64,000 nt of DNA from Saururus chinensis. Its lineage: Eukaryota; Streptophyta; Magnoliopsida; Piperales; Saururaceae. Numbering within the stretch: position 1 is the stretch's first letter; each line of letters opens with the position of its first letter. The position numbers were made by a program, and so were the translations under genes. This document shows positions 23,461 to 36,123 of the stretch, piece after piece. The notes under the pieces are model-generated. The model was not told where the DNA came from. It saw only the letters and a list, made by a program, of their open reading frames with translations, and ran no database searches. The stretch is from positions 14,156,685-14,220,684 of the forward strand of contig CP141140.1 of assembly GCA_035235625.1 (NCBI GenBank), in the 5' to 3' direction.

Positions 23461-24847
23461 ACTGGGCTGTTCCACAGAAGAAGCAGAAGGCATGTGAAGG
23501 AGAAGCTTCACACACTTTTTTATTGGCAATGAGCAACTAAGAAACAATAAGGATCCACCACATTCCAAGGGGAACCCTCAAATTTCCAACTAAGAAGAAA
23601 TAAATAAGCATGTGGGGACTTAGTGTTGGCCACAACAAAAGCAGGACGGAGGGACACCCACCTTCTCCTTACCAAAGCCCCCCGGCATTTTTCAAATTTG
23701 TGGGTCATGATTTTCTTAGATACTTCTTCCCCACATAAATATGATGTGGAACAATGATTTTTACATCAAAAGCTATAAAGACACCTGAAGGAATCCATCA
23801 AACTTTGAAATGGCCCCCCTCACTTACTGTGCATGTATTCACAGCTAGACCCCAAGGACGCAATGAGAAAGATGATCAGAGTTGGGACTTTCTCTTTGCT
23901 TTGAATTTCTGTACTTTCTGACTTCGTCTCATTTTTCTTCATCTTCATCAAAATTTACATTTACTATTTTCTTCTAGACTAAGGTGTGGTTTGATTCTGG
24001 AGGAAACTCGACTCATCTGCAAATTTTCGCAGTAGTTTTCGACAAAGCGATTAATCTAACATTTAAAATAATGGAGCTACCCGTTAGTTCCTAATAGTTT
24101 GAACAACAACATAGTATATAAAAAGACTAGGAAGATCTACCTAGATACTAGAAAATCATGCCATCTTAAGGTAATAACTTCCGAATGATTTTTTTATGAA
24201 CATACAAATATGGCCCTTTAATGTTAGGTCAAGGTACTCCACTCTTAGAATCTCCATGAAAATCGAAGCATTGCATTATAATAATGAAATAATTTAATCT
24301 GGAACTAATAGTACCAACCAAACACAACAGTCATAACTGTGACATGTATTACTTGTGCTGGCGATTTCTTGTATGAGGCTGATAGCAAGGGTCTGGGCGT
24401 ACATGTCTACCATGTAAATAGGATTTCGACTCTTGACAGTTTGGCAGTGCCTCTCTCTCTTTCTCTGTGGGGCAACTACGGAAGTTTTCTCAAATGGAAG
24501 ACTTATATCGACCTGGCTTTACGAAGGCATACAAGACTTCTCCAACTTTTAGAAAGAAGACAAACCACCTGCCTGTTCTCCACTTGTATATGTTAAAGAG
24601 AAAAGCCGAGAGACTTTAACCAAAAGCGTTGAAGTGAATGAAGACGTTTGCAGCTTATCACTTTTCAAGATATTAATTAGCAAACAAAATTGAAAGCTTT
24701 ATTTCCATAAAAGAAAGAAAAAACAAAAGAAGTGAAACTTTCACAGTGATTCGTTAAAAAGACACTTGGTTCATTCTTAATTAAGAGGGTTGGCGCACAG
24801 GCACAGATTTCTCCCTGTAATCATTTTTATTGTTCTCTACTGATAAT
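23461..24847. other. Intergenic, no gene recognised
   Basis: Open frames are short and lack domains (for example 24339-24596). No repeat boundaries were recognised. Confidence 0.35.
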
Positions 24848-25003
24848 ACACCCAGCGTAAAGAACGTATATCTATATCCTTGATATATTAGATTGACAGT
24901 GCATGCATAGCCTAGCATATATTAGTGTCAGTTTTACTCACACTAATTATGCTAGCGTATGCGTATGCGATGTTGATCTTATATTCTTTATAAGCGCATT
25001 GTT
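24848..25003. mobile_element. MITE with CAGCGTAAAGAA-type ends
   Basis: The left end CCCAGCGTAAAGAACGTATA and the right end, inverted GCGCTTATAAAGAATATAAG, are imperfect inverted repeats. The interior has further inverted pairs (CATGCATAGCCTAGCATAT against ATGCTAGCGTATGCGTATG). It belongs to the same dispersed family as 7518 and 16651. Confidence 0.5.
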
Positions 25004-26441
25004 AGTAGTGATTTTAAAAATTGCCTCTATGTACTATTATAAGCCTCCTTATGTAACATAATCATAATTTTTATAATAGAATAGAATAATCAAGAAAATA
25101 TTTTTCTATTAAAGGTGAGAAAAAGTGTGTCACAATATTACTCACCTTAATATAAGCAAAGCAGTATAAGTTAAACAGGGGGAGATGACCCACTTGGACA
25201 AATTAATTTCTAATTAAGGTAACAAAATATGTTGGCTGAGTCTGATTCGCAACGAGGAGGATGCAATTGCATCAAAAAGGTAGTGTCTCATGAAAGATGA
25301 CCAGAGACAAAGCATTTGGGGAAGTGAGGAGAGGGCACATGGTTTTAGCACATTGAAAGTGTTGACGTCGAACTAACCTCTACTGGCCTACTTCGGAAAT
25401 TGTTGAATTGAAGGAAAGTGAAGTGACGAGGATAGGACATGACGAGGGCCATTTGCGCGTGGCAGAGAGGCATTGGCATCGAGATGGACACAAGGCTCAA
25501 AGACAAAACACCCAGCTTGCAAGGGTTAAGGAGCTACTGCTCATTTCTGTCTTCTGAAGAGGCAATGCTCGTATGGATGAGAAAGAACCCGATGCACGAT
25601 AGCTGTAGGTGGGTTAGGTAGCAACCCCTGCAACCCTTCGGACCCATCCCTAGATTCCTGTCCTCTCTCTCTCTCTCTCTCTCGTCTTGTCTTCCTGAAA
25701 TGAAGTAAAGAACCATGCTCTTCCTAAACAAAGCTCTAAACGTCACCATTAGTCCCCTTTACCTGGAGATTCTCCCTGGTGAACTTCGAGTTGCAACCAA
25801 ATCCTTTTTCCCAGCTAGTTCAACCTATCTGAACTAGCCCATGCCCATTTCGCACAAGAAAAACCACGTTCCTTTCGTACCCCAGAAGATCCTAATAAAG
25901 TCTGTCTTCTATTTTTTAAAGTAACAAATACCTTGATAAAGAATAATATATAGCCAACTACACGTTCGCCTGCAGGAACTCCCTTGTCTGCATTACGTTC
26001 AAATGTGTATGTAAATGCTTCAAACAGGCCATGTCCTTTAACTACATGTACTTAGCACAAATGTGCTGAAGTAAATGCTTCTCCAGACAAATTGACTAGT
26101 TTTGCTCGTAAGTCATAGCGAAGGACAGACGACCCACAATTTTGTCTTAGCGAAGTGACCTGTTTAGCTCATTAGAAAGATATAACACCCCAGAAAATCA
26201 ACCTTCACTGCCAGTAATGTAAGCAAAATTTGTAGTTAGATGTGTACTACCCTCTCTATTCGAACTTACTAAAACCAACCCACTTGGTCAATTTCATTTT
26301 CACTGAAATCCACCTTTTGGGTTTCCATCTATCCTTATTTCCTTGTGATAAATTGCGTCTCCCCCGTTTCCTCTCCCTTGCACCCGAGGCTCTTCCCATC
26401 ACTTTCCAAACTTCTGCACAGCGAGTCCTTTCCCTTTCGCG
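25004..26441. other. Upstream region of the ATHB13-like gene
   Basis: No separate gene was recognised. The interval contains the (TC)n tract at 25662-25683 and, toward 26440, a C/T-rich leader-like stretch (CGTCTCCCCCGTTTCCTCTC). The TATA box and transcription start were not located with confidence. Confidence 0.4.
25662..25683. repeat. (TC)n microsatellite
   Basis: An uninterrupted CT dinucleotide run of 22 bp in the region upstream of the ATHB13-like gene. Confidence 0.95.
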
Positions 26442-26486
26442 ATGTCAGGAGTCCAACAGAGCATGGTTGTTAGTAATACATGTTGA
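26442..26486 (+). promoter_or_regulatory. Upstream ORF of 14 codons before the HD-Zip start
   Basis: An ATG (context GCGATGTC) opens a 14-residue frame, MSGVQQSMVVSNTC, that stops at 26484-26486, only 11 bp before the HD-Zip start codon at 26498. If transcribed it would be met first by scanning ribosomes. Whether the transcript includes it is unknown. A longer out-of-frame ORF (26242-26556) also overlaps the start. Confidence 0.4.
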
Positions 26487-26497
26487 AGGCCTAAACC

Positions 26498-28046
26498 ATG
26501 ACTCGCAACGCGATGGCATTTTTCCCTTCGACATTTATTCTGCATACTCATCATGAAGAGGAACACCATCCCCCCTCCCTCAATCCAATCCTCAGCTCCT
26601 GCACACCACAAGAATATCATGGTTCTCTCTCTCTCACACATCTATTTTTGTTTTTTTAATTTTCTGATAAATGCTATCAACTCAGATCTTCATTGAATGT
26701 AACAATGTTAATAGAAAAGATTGAATTAAATGTATTTAGAAGCATAGAATATAATTCATTTGTTCTAACAGGTGTAGCCTCATATATGGGGAAGAGATCC
26801 TTTTCGGGCATGGATGCATGTGAGGAGATGAACGCAGAAGATGATTTGTCTGACGATTGCTCACAGGTCGGGGAAAAGAAGAAAAGACTGAACGTAGAAC
26901 AGGTTAAGACACTGGAAAAGAATTTTGAATTGGGGAACAAGCTGGAGCCCGAGAGGAAAATGCAGCTCGCCAAGGCTCTTGGGCTGCAGCCCAGGCAAAT
27001 TGCCATATGGTTCCAGAACAGGAGGGCCAGGTGGAAGACCAAGCAATTGGAGAAGGACTATGATCTACTGAAACGACAGTTTGAAGCGGTGAAGGCAGAC
27101 AACGATGCCCTTCAAGCTCACAACAATAAGCTCCAGGCAGAGGTAAATCTAGAATTTCGATTGTGATATATCTTAGTGCATCGACTTGGTCCTAAACATT
27201 TCGATCTTTTTTTTATAGGAAATATTTCCTTCTATATAATTCAAAAAATATATTGAAAATGAAATCAGCTGCCTTACATGTGGAAAACAGAAGGCAACAA
27301 AACTGACGGAACAATTTTGCATGAGATTCTGATGGAGCTATTAACCACAATGATCAATGTCGCATGTCATATATGTTTTTTTAAATTATTGTTAATCTAT
27401 ATGAACCAATGTTGAAAATGAATTATCTCCATTTTTCTCTACATTTCTGAACTTAGCTTTTTGAGTGATTTAGTTTAGCACGTAAATTCACGGAAGCTAG
27501 ATTGCTATGCCCTTTTGCCTACAAATTACCTTTCCGTTTTTTTATTCAATGAAGGTAAGCGTCTAGTTTTCTATGACCTGTCACTTTGGTTCACTCTGCT
27601 TGATTTCAATTCTTCGTTCTGAAATTTAGCGTTGTTTGTAAAGTCAGCAATAGTTATGTAGTGTGGTCATTCAAATCCTGTATTTAATTCATCCGATCAT
27701 GCAGATCATGGCCCTGAAGAGCAGAGAATCATCAGAGCCCATCAATCTCAACAAAGAAACTGAAGGCTCTTGCAGCAACAGAAGTGAAAACAGCTCAGAG
27801 ATAAACTTGGACATTTCCCGAACATCAGCCACTGGGAGTCCTCTATCTTCCCATCCAAACAGAACCCTCTTCCCATTAATGAAACCCACCAATGTGGCGC
27901 AGCTTTTCCAATCGTCCTCACGACCGGATCTCCAATGTCCAAAGTTAGAGCAACCGATTCAAGATGACAGCTTTTGTAACATGTTCTGCGGCATCGAAGA
28001 CCAGTCTGGCTTCTGGCCATGGCCTGAACACCAGAATTTCCATTGA
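26498..28046 (+). CDS. HD-Zip class I transcription factor, ATHB13/ATHB23-like
   Basis: Three exons join to 278 aa with closed phases: 26498-26621, 26772-27142 and 27705-28046. Exon 1 gives a start with [11 protein letters not shown] and a His/Glu-rich stretch, the counterpart of the MSFFPSNFML start of ATHB13. Exon 2 opens with VASYMGKRS, then an acidic DDLSDDCSQ stretch. A homeodomain covers about residues 77-134 ([19 protein letters not shown]) and a leucine zipper runs to about 170. Exon 3 carries the subfamily signature [19 protein letters not shown] and a C-terminal aromatic [12 protein letters not shown]. Such proteins bind CAATNATTG sites in the nucleus; ATHB13 homologues act in cotyledon shape, stem growth and stress tolerance. 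Introns are GT-AG, but the first donor (ATG|GTTCTC) is weak. A uORF precedes the start, and a candidate AATAAA lies 307 bp after the stop. Confidence 0.93.
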
Positions 28047-28352
28047 AAGTATTGAATTTTTAGTTCTATTCGGCCTAAACAGATGGACTTATCGGCACCC
28101 AATTCGTTGAGACCTGCGATTAATGGAGAATCAGCCTGAATTTGATCAGCGAGTGTTCTCAGCTTAAGTTGGTAAGAGTCGTACTGATCCCTAAGAAGGG
28201 AGCACTAGGTGAATAAAATGGAGTGTGTCTATTAAGTCATACAATGTTTTCCCGATGTTGGAAGATGTCGTCCGGTTGAATTGTGAATTGAAGTTTTTTA
28301 AGTAATTTATACTCCTTTTGTTAGCTAATTTGAGCTTCAGTCTGGGCTATGA

Positions 28353-28358
28353 AATAAA
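28353..28358 (+). terminator. Candidate polyadenylation signal of the ATHB13-like gene
   Basis: AATAAA occurs about 307 bp downstream of the stop codon, in a T-rich 3' flank, a normal distance for a plant 3' untranslated region. Confidence 0.4.
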
Positions 28359-29519
28359 ACAGAGAGACAACCTCTGCTTTCACTCACGTCATTTTCATAT
28401 TTTTTTTTAATGAAATGATCATGCAAAAAGTGAATCAGTACTTCAGTGCTAGAGAAAGGTTCCTATATGGGCGTGTGCAGTTCACCTACTAGTAATAAAG
28501 ATCAAAAGATCAGCAGAGAATCTACTTTTCTCTCATACAGAAGAAACAGTTTGTGCTATTTAGAAGAGACAGGAGCACGTATACCAAATGGAGAGAGTTA
28601 CGTGGAGAGAGAAATAGAACGAGCAGCTCGGAAATGATCACTCTTTTACCTCTTCTAAGTTCTGTTTATGGTTTCATCCATCCCACGTAATTGATCTGCA
28701 TGTGATCACTTCTTCTTCCCCGTTTTCTCTTTCCTTCCCAATTACACTCCGCAAGTAAAGGAGCTCTCTTGATGTGGACTATGATTCCGTATATTCCAAA
28801 ACAAGGAAGAAAATACAATCACTATCTCTTTCTCTCTTTCCCACTCTCTCTTGGCATGTATGTACCATTACTGTTCGTAGGTATCAAACTGCAAGCTTTC
28901 GCTTTCATTTTCACTCCTATCTCACTGCCGTGCTGCCCCGCTGTAAGTAGTCCATACTTCAAATAAGAAAGCGACCCCTCATGCACATGACTTGCATCAG
29001 TTTTCTCCGAAATGGATGTCCAACATGCACTGCATCGCTGGAAGCCTTGAACATGAAGTTATGCGAATATATTAAAGATGCGAAATGTCATTTCTGGTGC
29101 AGTCCCGGATATGTATAACATAGTAAAAATTTGTACTCTCTCTATCCTATATTAATAGTTTTATTTTAAAATATAGTAATTTTTATAAAAAAAAATTCAT
29201 ATTTCCTGGTTAAATATATAAATATTTTATATATTTTAGATTTGTACATTTAATCTCATATGACCTAATTTAAAACAAAAATACTCTTAGCTCATAAATA
29301 AATTCATACCTAAGTTTTTATCTCATTAATAAACAGTTGAAGGGGGTGAGGGTGCTGGTAAGTTATCGGCGACGGCTCACCAAAGGTATATCACTGGTGG
29401 GCTAGAGGCGTTAAACCTCTTATTTCTTATTTTTTTCCTTTGCAGAAGCTTTTTTGTTGAAAAAAACTCCCCTTTCTTTGGTACTGGCGACCCATTCTTT
29501 GGCATAATAACCAAGAGTG
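28359..29519. other. Intergenic with a partial Stowaway end
   Basis: The short open frames at 28446-28637 and 28769-28966 carry no domain. CTCTCTCTATCCTATATTAATAG at about 29134 is one Stowaway-type end without a clear partner. Confidence 0.35.
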
Positions 29520-30330
29520 GTTCGGAATACAATGTTGCCATATTGTATCAACAATAATATGACATATTAATGATACACGTTATTGATAATACTATATGCA
29601 CTAGATTATGTTAACGACAACATGATATGTGTTCTTTGCGCCAATGCTCCATAATATGATGTTGCTCGTATCACATATATGATAATATATTATGTCAACA
29701 ATATGTGATATTGACAATACGATATGCTCCATATTGCATATACAATAATACGACAACACGATATTCATCATATCATATTAACAATAACATGTTATATATT
29801 CTTTGAGCCGGCAACCCATAATACGATATACTTTATATTGCATATATGATAACACAATATTCAGTATATCGCATATACGATAACATGATATTCGTCATAT
29901 CGTGTTTACAATAACACAATATGTATTCTTTGAGCAAGTGACTCATAATACGATATGTTTCATATCGCATATATGATAACACAATATTTGTTCTTTGACT
30001 TGGCAACCCATAATACGATATGCCCTACATCGTGTTTATGATAACATGATTTGTGTTATTTGAGCTGGCGACCCGCAATACGATATACTTCATATCGCAT
30101 ATACGATAACACGATATTCACCATATTGTGTAAACAACAAAATAATATGTATTTTTTGAGCTAGTGACCCATAATACTATGTAGTTCATATCACATATAC
30201 AATAACACGACATGTTAACAATATGTGTTATTGATAATACGATATGCACCATATCACATATACGATAATATGATATTAGCAATATCGCATATATGATAAC
30301 ACGATATGTGCTCTTTGAGCCAAAGTCCTT
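29520..30330. repeat. Degenerate GATAACACGATAT tandem array
   Basis: About 800 bp are built from short related words (CGATAACACGATAT, CATATCGCATATACGATAA, AATACGATATGC). They are organised into longer units of roughly 60-120 bp that restart with CTTTGAGCNNGC.ACCCATAATACGATA; restarts are seen near 29800, 29930, 29995, 30057, 30145 and 30307. Many words are themselves near-palindromic. Nothing is coded. It resembles a small, old satellite with two levels of period. Confidence 0.8.
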
Positions 30331-32463
30331 TATGCATTAGGGTAAAAGGCCATTATGGCTACTCCATGTAGTCCTTCATTATAATCCATATATCTCTTCA
30401 TTCTTATGTAGTCATGTTCTCCCCAACTAGTCCCCTATAATTTCTTTTTATAGTTAAAGACACCATCCTTTCCTATGTAGGGATAAGTCGTTCATGTAGT
30501 TAGAAATTTTCAAACATAAATTGGAGAAGCACAATTGACGATGAAGTGACAAAGGCCGACAATCACCAGACGAAGATTAGAATTCACTCTTGATGGAAAT
30601 CACTGAGCAAAAATCACAAATCAACATTGAATTCTGATTGCATATTTACTTATGCGTCATCGTTGACGAGTTTACACAATTTTAACCCCTAACCTATGTT
30701 GCAAGGGTATTTTGGTCTATTTTTTTTAAAAAATTTGTGTAAACCCCAATTTTATTTAATATATTTTTACAAAATAAGGGAATATACAATATTTGCATCT
30801 TCGACCAGATAATATGGAAAAACCTCTTTTTATTGAATGATAAAACTCACATATAAGAGAAGGGGCAGTAATTAAAATTAAACAAATGAAGTTATGAATA
30901 TGGAGTTAACCTTTTTGCCAAATGAATCTATTAATTTAGGACAGAGAGAGTACAAGTTTGAGTGGCTCTAGCCGGGAAACATGAGCTGTCAGATCGAGAT
31001 ATAACAACAGAGGGTGTAGAAAACCAATATGCCCTTTGAGTAATATTTGTCATAAGATCAATGATGATGTCGATGCTCACACTGCACCTGTTACAAATGG
31101 GACTCAAACTAATGTGTTTGTATATTAAAAAATATGTGCACGCAATGCAGTGTGTAGAGTGACTCAACGGCTGACATGAAGTTGGAGGCGGAGAAAGAGA
31201 AAGACAAGGAGTTAAACAGGGACTCTGGCTCGACGATGGAGCACTAGGAGCCGATGTCGAGCTGGTCTTCCTCTTCCTTCCTCAGATGAAGGGGCATTTT
31301 TGTATGAATACTAATTTTAGAGTTAATGACATATTAATCATTTTTTGTAGTTAGCACCTAAATCCTTTTTTTTAATATATGGTGTGACTACCATCTTTGC
31401 TATTTAGGAAGTGCTTATGGAAACCTTTGTCTACTCTTGTCAAATGTTGTTACTTATGTTGTTGTCGCATAAACGGGAGAAAAAATTGCCACAAGTAAAT
31501 GGGGGGAGCAATTCGTATAGACCCAATACCAATTTTTAAGAAAATGATATTTATGTTTCATGTTTTTTTACATCACAGGCCTTAATTGGGCTGGTTAGAT
31601 CTTTCCCAGTTGTGGGAGAGGTCTAAGGATCAAACTAGTGGCGGCATATAATATTTAAGTGTGTGTGAGTCTTACCTATTAAAAAATACTTATAAAAATT
31701 ATATAAGAATTTTAATTTAGATTTCACAAATAGACCCCACACAAAGTTTGTATAGGCTCACTTATCTACACTAATTAAAATTATGTATAAAATTCTAATA
31801 TATAATTTTTATGTAAAAATATGATTTTTAGTTATAAGTGGTAACAGGCCTATAAATTAAAAAAATATAAAAATATCTCTCTTCAACTTTTAAGAAAAGA
31901 ATCTTCCCCAATTAGCTTGAAGTGACCCGTCTCAGACTTGTGAATGCATCTCATAGTACGTACAAATTTGAAACCAGGTCACTTCCGGAGCCTGGGACCG
32001 CCTATGTGGGCCCAGGCATCTCAACACTAATGTCAATTACTCTTTACTCCTTCCGTCCTATTTGTTTTTATAAAAAAAAAAAGTTAAATAAATTTATTAA
32101 TATAGAGAGTACTAAAATAATAACAGGCCAATTAATTCTCATTATGTGGTTCTTGTGATACGGGAGCCGGCAAGTTTTTATAACGCGTCTGCCCCTTAAA
32201 AATGTATATAGATAGTCGGATCAAGATCCAACAGCCTGCGATAAAATTCAGCATATTAACTTTTTTTCAGTTAATAAAACTTTGTTAGGACTTTGAGTAT
32301 TATGAACACTAGTGTTGATTTAACATAAATCATTTGTGAAGTGAGAGATATATTGAATCTACCCAATTTTCCGTTATATGGTACATTTTTTTTCAATGCA
32401 AATTATATGGTACAGTTGTGAATTGCTATGGGGAGAATGAGACTGGCATTTGTGTGAGTTATA
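30331..32463. other. Gene-poor, MITE fragments
   Basis: The region has a Stowaway-like right end at about 30923-30951 (AATTTAGGACAGAGAGAGTA) and a short Stowaway-like unit at 32044-32111. The open frames at 30931-31167 and 31922-32158 lack domains. No gene is supported. Confidence 0.4.
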
Positions 32464-32543
32464 TTCCCTCTGTCCTATATTATTAGTTATATTTAATTTT
32501 TTAAAATAAATTAAAAGATAACTATTAATTTAGGATAGGGAGT
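32464..32543. mobile_element. Very short Stowaway-type MITE
   Basis: TCCCTCTGTCCTATATTATT opens it and TTAATTTAGGATAGGGAGTA closes it as an inverted repeat. At about 80 bp it is little more than two ends, probably an internally deleted copy. Confidence 0.65.
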
Positions 32544-34000
32544 AACTAATAATATGTGGCAGATCATTGTGAATGAAACTAAACAAAATAAGTACAGGCA
32601 GGGTAAAATGTCATCTGTTACCGTGAGTTAATATTGTTTTTTAAACATCATTGATTAGTAAAATTTATTTATTTAAACCCCACTAATCAACAGTTTCTAG
32701 ATCATAAATCAAGTTCATCACATATAAAATTTAACACGAGTGTAGCATTACTTCTTAATATATCACATGGCGCCCAAATGAGGCCTGAATTGGCCAGATA
32801 TATTAACCAGCACTCAAACATTCTGGCACATTCCCAACATTAGACTGCAGGGGCCCTCAAACCATGACGAGTGGTTACTCCAAATTCCAACCAGTCTCGA
32901 TGGGCTCAACTGATCGTCAACTAATTATATGCTGAATCCTACTTGTTTTATGTGGCCGAATCCTTCGCTGCTTTCTTGTGGCAGAATTCATGTGACGAAT
33001 AGTGTGTATCAGTGTATGTGTGTGAGAGAGAGAGCAACACGATAACAAAATAATTAACCTACGCCCTTGGGAAAGAAAGAAGACATTTTTTTTTCTCTAT
33101 ACCAAGTATCTTGAATATTGAGACCGTATCTTAAGCTTTACACCTTGAAGTGTGGAGCACCGGACAAAAATTAATGCATTGAGATAACAGTTAATTGGCC
33201 TATGAAATTCGAATTCAAGTCAAGCTTTTACTTGAAATATTGCTTTATAAAAAAATTAAATATTTCTGGTTATTAGATTTGTCTGAAAAGAAAGTATTTA
33301 CCCGCCAAACCGTTTGTTTAGACAACAATCATGAAATAATAAAAAATGGTAAGAGGACATCATGCATATATAGAGAATTCTGTCCAAATGATATATCGTA
33401 TTAAGTGGCTAATCATGATTATTATTCTAACTGATCATTGACTCCACTAATGTGCTGCATGTCACTTGGTGATGCAAGAAGAAGAGTTTTTGGCATGTGT
33501 TGCTCAATGATACATAACTATAGTGGCTTTCTTATTCTTATTCTTATTCATTTTTTTATTAATTATTATTATTTTTAATCAAATTATTATTATTACTATT
33601 AGTCTAATTAAATTTTGTTTAGAACGCATGTTGTCACGAGATAGGGTAATATAAACAATAGTGGCCAAAAATTAACATAATACCTAATGGGGTATAATTA
33701 GCAAAGTGGCAGATCTAAGTCCGAGCATCAGCAACAAGGATCCAAAGTAAGCTATTCCTCATCTTAACCTGAGTTAAATGTATACTTTGATAAGCCAAAC
33801 AATTAACAAGGCAAAGTCACAAGAAGTTTGGAATTTTATTAAAATCACCAGAAACACTTTCTCCTGCTTTCTACAATTAGAGAAGATAATATCATTATAG
33901 GTAAGTGTTAGATGGACTTTTTTGTGTCAAGGGAAATGTCCCAGGTTGAGTCAAGTCTCTTACATCTTGGGCATGTAAGTTATACCAAACAAAAAAGATA
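32544..34000. other. Gene-poor, no feature recognised
   Basis: The sequence is AT-rich with simple TTATTATT runs around 33530-33610. The open frame at 33195-33404 has no recognisable domain. Confidence 0.35.
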
Positions 34001-34215
34001 CTCCCTCCTTCTTATATTAATAATTATATTTAAAAAAATAATATTTTTTATTGAATTGTGAAATCCACATCTAAAAGAAAAAAAATGAGTTTATAATACT
34101 CATTTTAAAGTTTCCAACTACTTAAATTTAACCAAATAGAGCTATTAATATAGAACAAACTTTTTCCCTAAATTGAGCTATTAATTTAAGACAGGAGAAT
34201 TTAAGACAGGAGTAT
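34001..34215. mobile_element. Stowaway-type MITE with duplicated right end
   Basis: It starts CTCCCTCCTTCTTATATTAA. The interior matches other copies (TTTTATTGAATTGTGAAAT). The right end TTAAGACAGGAG is present twice in tandem (34196 and 34202 onward). Confidence 0.7.
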
Positions 34216-36123
34216 TTTCAGAATGTTAAATTCTAACAACAATAATGTAACAAACTTTAAGATTAAAAACCTCTTTTTTTCATAGGAATTGCTGCATTTT
34301 GTTAGAAATATTGTTTATTTCTTATAACAAGAGACATGGGAGACACAAATATTTACAACTGCCTTTGCCTTAAGGGGAGAATAATTCATGCTCTATGCTC
34401 CCATGAACCCAACATAAGGAACACATGGGGGCTGTTCATTTTTGCAATGTATTTGTTTTTGTTCATTTTTACAATTGATTGTTCTTAATTAATAGAAACT
34501 CATGTCAGTTAGGCGTAAATTTCATTGGTTCATGCATTTGTGCAATCAGGTTCAAATAAATGGGTTGTATGGTAAATTCGTAAATAAATAGACTTCTAAG
34601 TCTGATATAAAGGGATATGTCAACTAATTAAATACGGGCTCGTTAGTTGGTTTTAAAATTTTAATGTATAATCTTATTGAAGAGGTATTGATATAAATAG
34701 CTTCTGTAACATGATAATGTATAGTTTTGTTGACTTTTTCCTAGAAAATAATGCATTTTGCTCTCGTTCTTAAGAGAAGCTATGTTTTATTCATCTGTGG
34801 ATTTGAGAGTAGTTTGTGGATTTGAACTGATTTTTATTTTTTTTCATTGTGATCATTGAAACAAATTTCAGTTCTTCCTTGTATTTTTTTCCTCTCACAA
34901 GTTCAGTTGAAGATCTGCTATTTTCCATACGAGATGCATCATTAATGGGCAAGCTTTTAAAAGTAAAATTCGTGCATTTTGCAATGTTTTTGTTGTAGGC
35001 CCTATTCTCCTTTAAATTTTACTTATTTTACAATATAAACTCTCCATTTGAGATGTAGGGAATATTATTATGGTTGAAGAGCGGTCACCTCTACATTAAG
35101 AAGACAATATTGTGGATTCCACAAGCTATGGTGACCTAATAGCTTACATAAGCACACCATTAGATTATTAGATTATCAGGGATTGTAAGAGATTTATATT
35201 TGCATTGTCGATTCTCATCAAAGGAAACTTTGTTAGAAAACTTAGAATGCTTCTATTATATTGGGCTGGTTTCAAAGAGGTGGCACAAGCACATGAACGG
35301 TTAGGAGATTAACAATCTATATATTCTTTTTTTTTTTTAAATCATCCTAATATTTGTATCCGGTTCTAACTCATTTGATAAGTTGGAGTTGCCAATTAGA
35401 TTCAAATGCCAGGTGTGATGCGTGGTCCTCTAATTCTTGAAATTTGAAATTTTATTTTACATGTGAATAAAGTTACATATGATTAATGTTCAAAAACAAA
35501 ATCGTGATTCTTTATGAGAGAACAGGGATGATTTTTCTTCAAACAATTCGTTTTAAACAAAAAATCACCAAAAAAAATCTATCCAACAAATCCACCCAAC
35601 TTAGTTTTAGTTAAGTAGCGCATATGGGCCCAACTGAACTTTGTGTTAACTCACATCACTTGCTTTAACTAACCAAAACCCAAAAAGAGATATCACCATC
35701 CACAAAGGTTTGTTTGATAGATTCGTTGAATGTATATTTCACTATCCATCCAGAAACCACGAAGGGTTGGAAAAACACCTATGGCTTCCAATGGGCAATG
35801 GGCCTTTCCTGGACTATATCACCATCTATTGTGGATTTCTAACAAGGACTAAAATCAATCAATGCCCGTTTTGGAAGTTTTTATTCATTAGAGATTCGGC
35901 TGACCCATGGGCGAATCTCTCGTCTTTCAATCAATGGCAAACGCTATATCACACGCATTTCTTTCATTATTGTCGATTATTCATGTCAATCGTCTAGTCC
36001 ACGGTTGTTATTTCCTTCTTTTTTTTTCCTGGAAAGTCTCTGGTTGTTCATAGAACTGTAGACAATAAGTAAATATTTTTTCTCTTATAAATCAAGCCAG
36101 CATTGTGTCTAAGCAGGCACGAG
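34216..36123. other. Gene-poor, dispersed-repeat fragments
   Basis: Around 34405 a lone CCCATGAACCCAACATAAGG end of the GAGCCCAAC MITE family is present. Segments at 35885-35945 and 36035-36090 resemble 40325-40380 and 41725-41780. The open frame at 35710-35997 has no known domain. Confidence 0.35.

Noticed and set aside
26242..26556. 104-codon frame overlapping the ATHB13-like start
   Set aside because: No domain, and the conserved FFPSTF start of the HD-Zip lies in another frame. It is kept only as a possible long overlapping uORF.
29520..30330. Possible CRISPR or integron-like array
   Set aside because: The units are degenerate, contiguous and of unequal length, with no spacer-repeat alternation.
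35710..35997. 95-codon frame
   Set aside because: Part of a dispersed repeat also seen near 40.3 kb where the frame is not kept.
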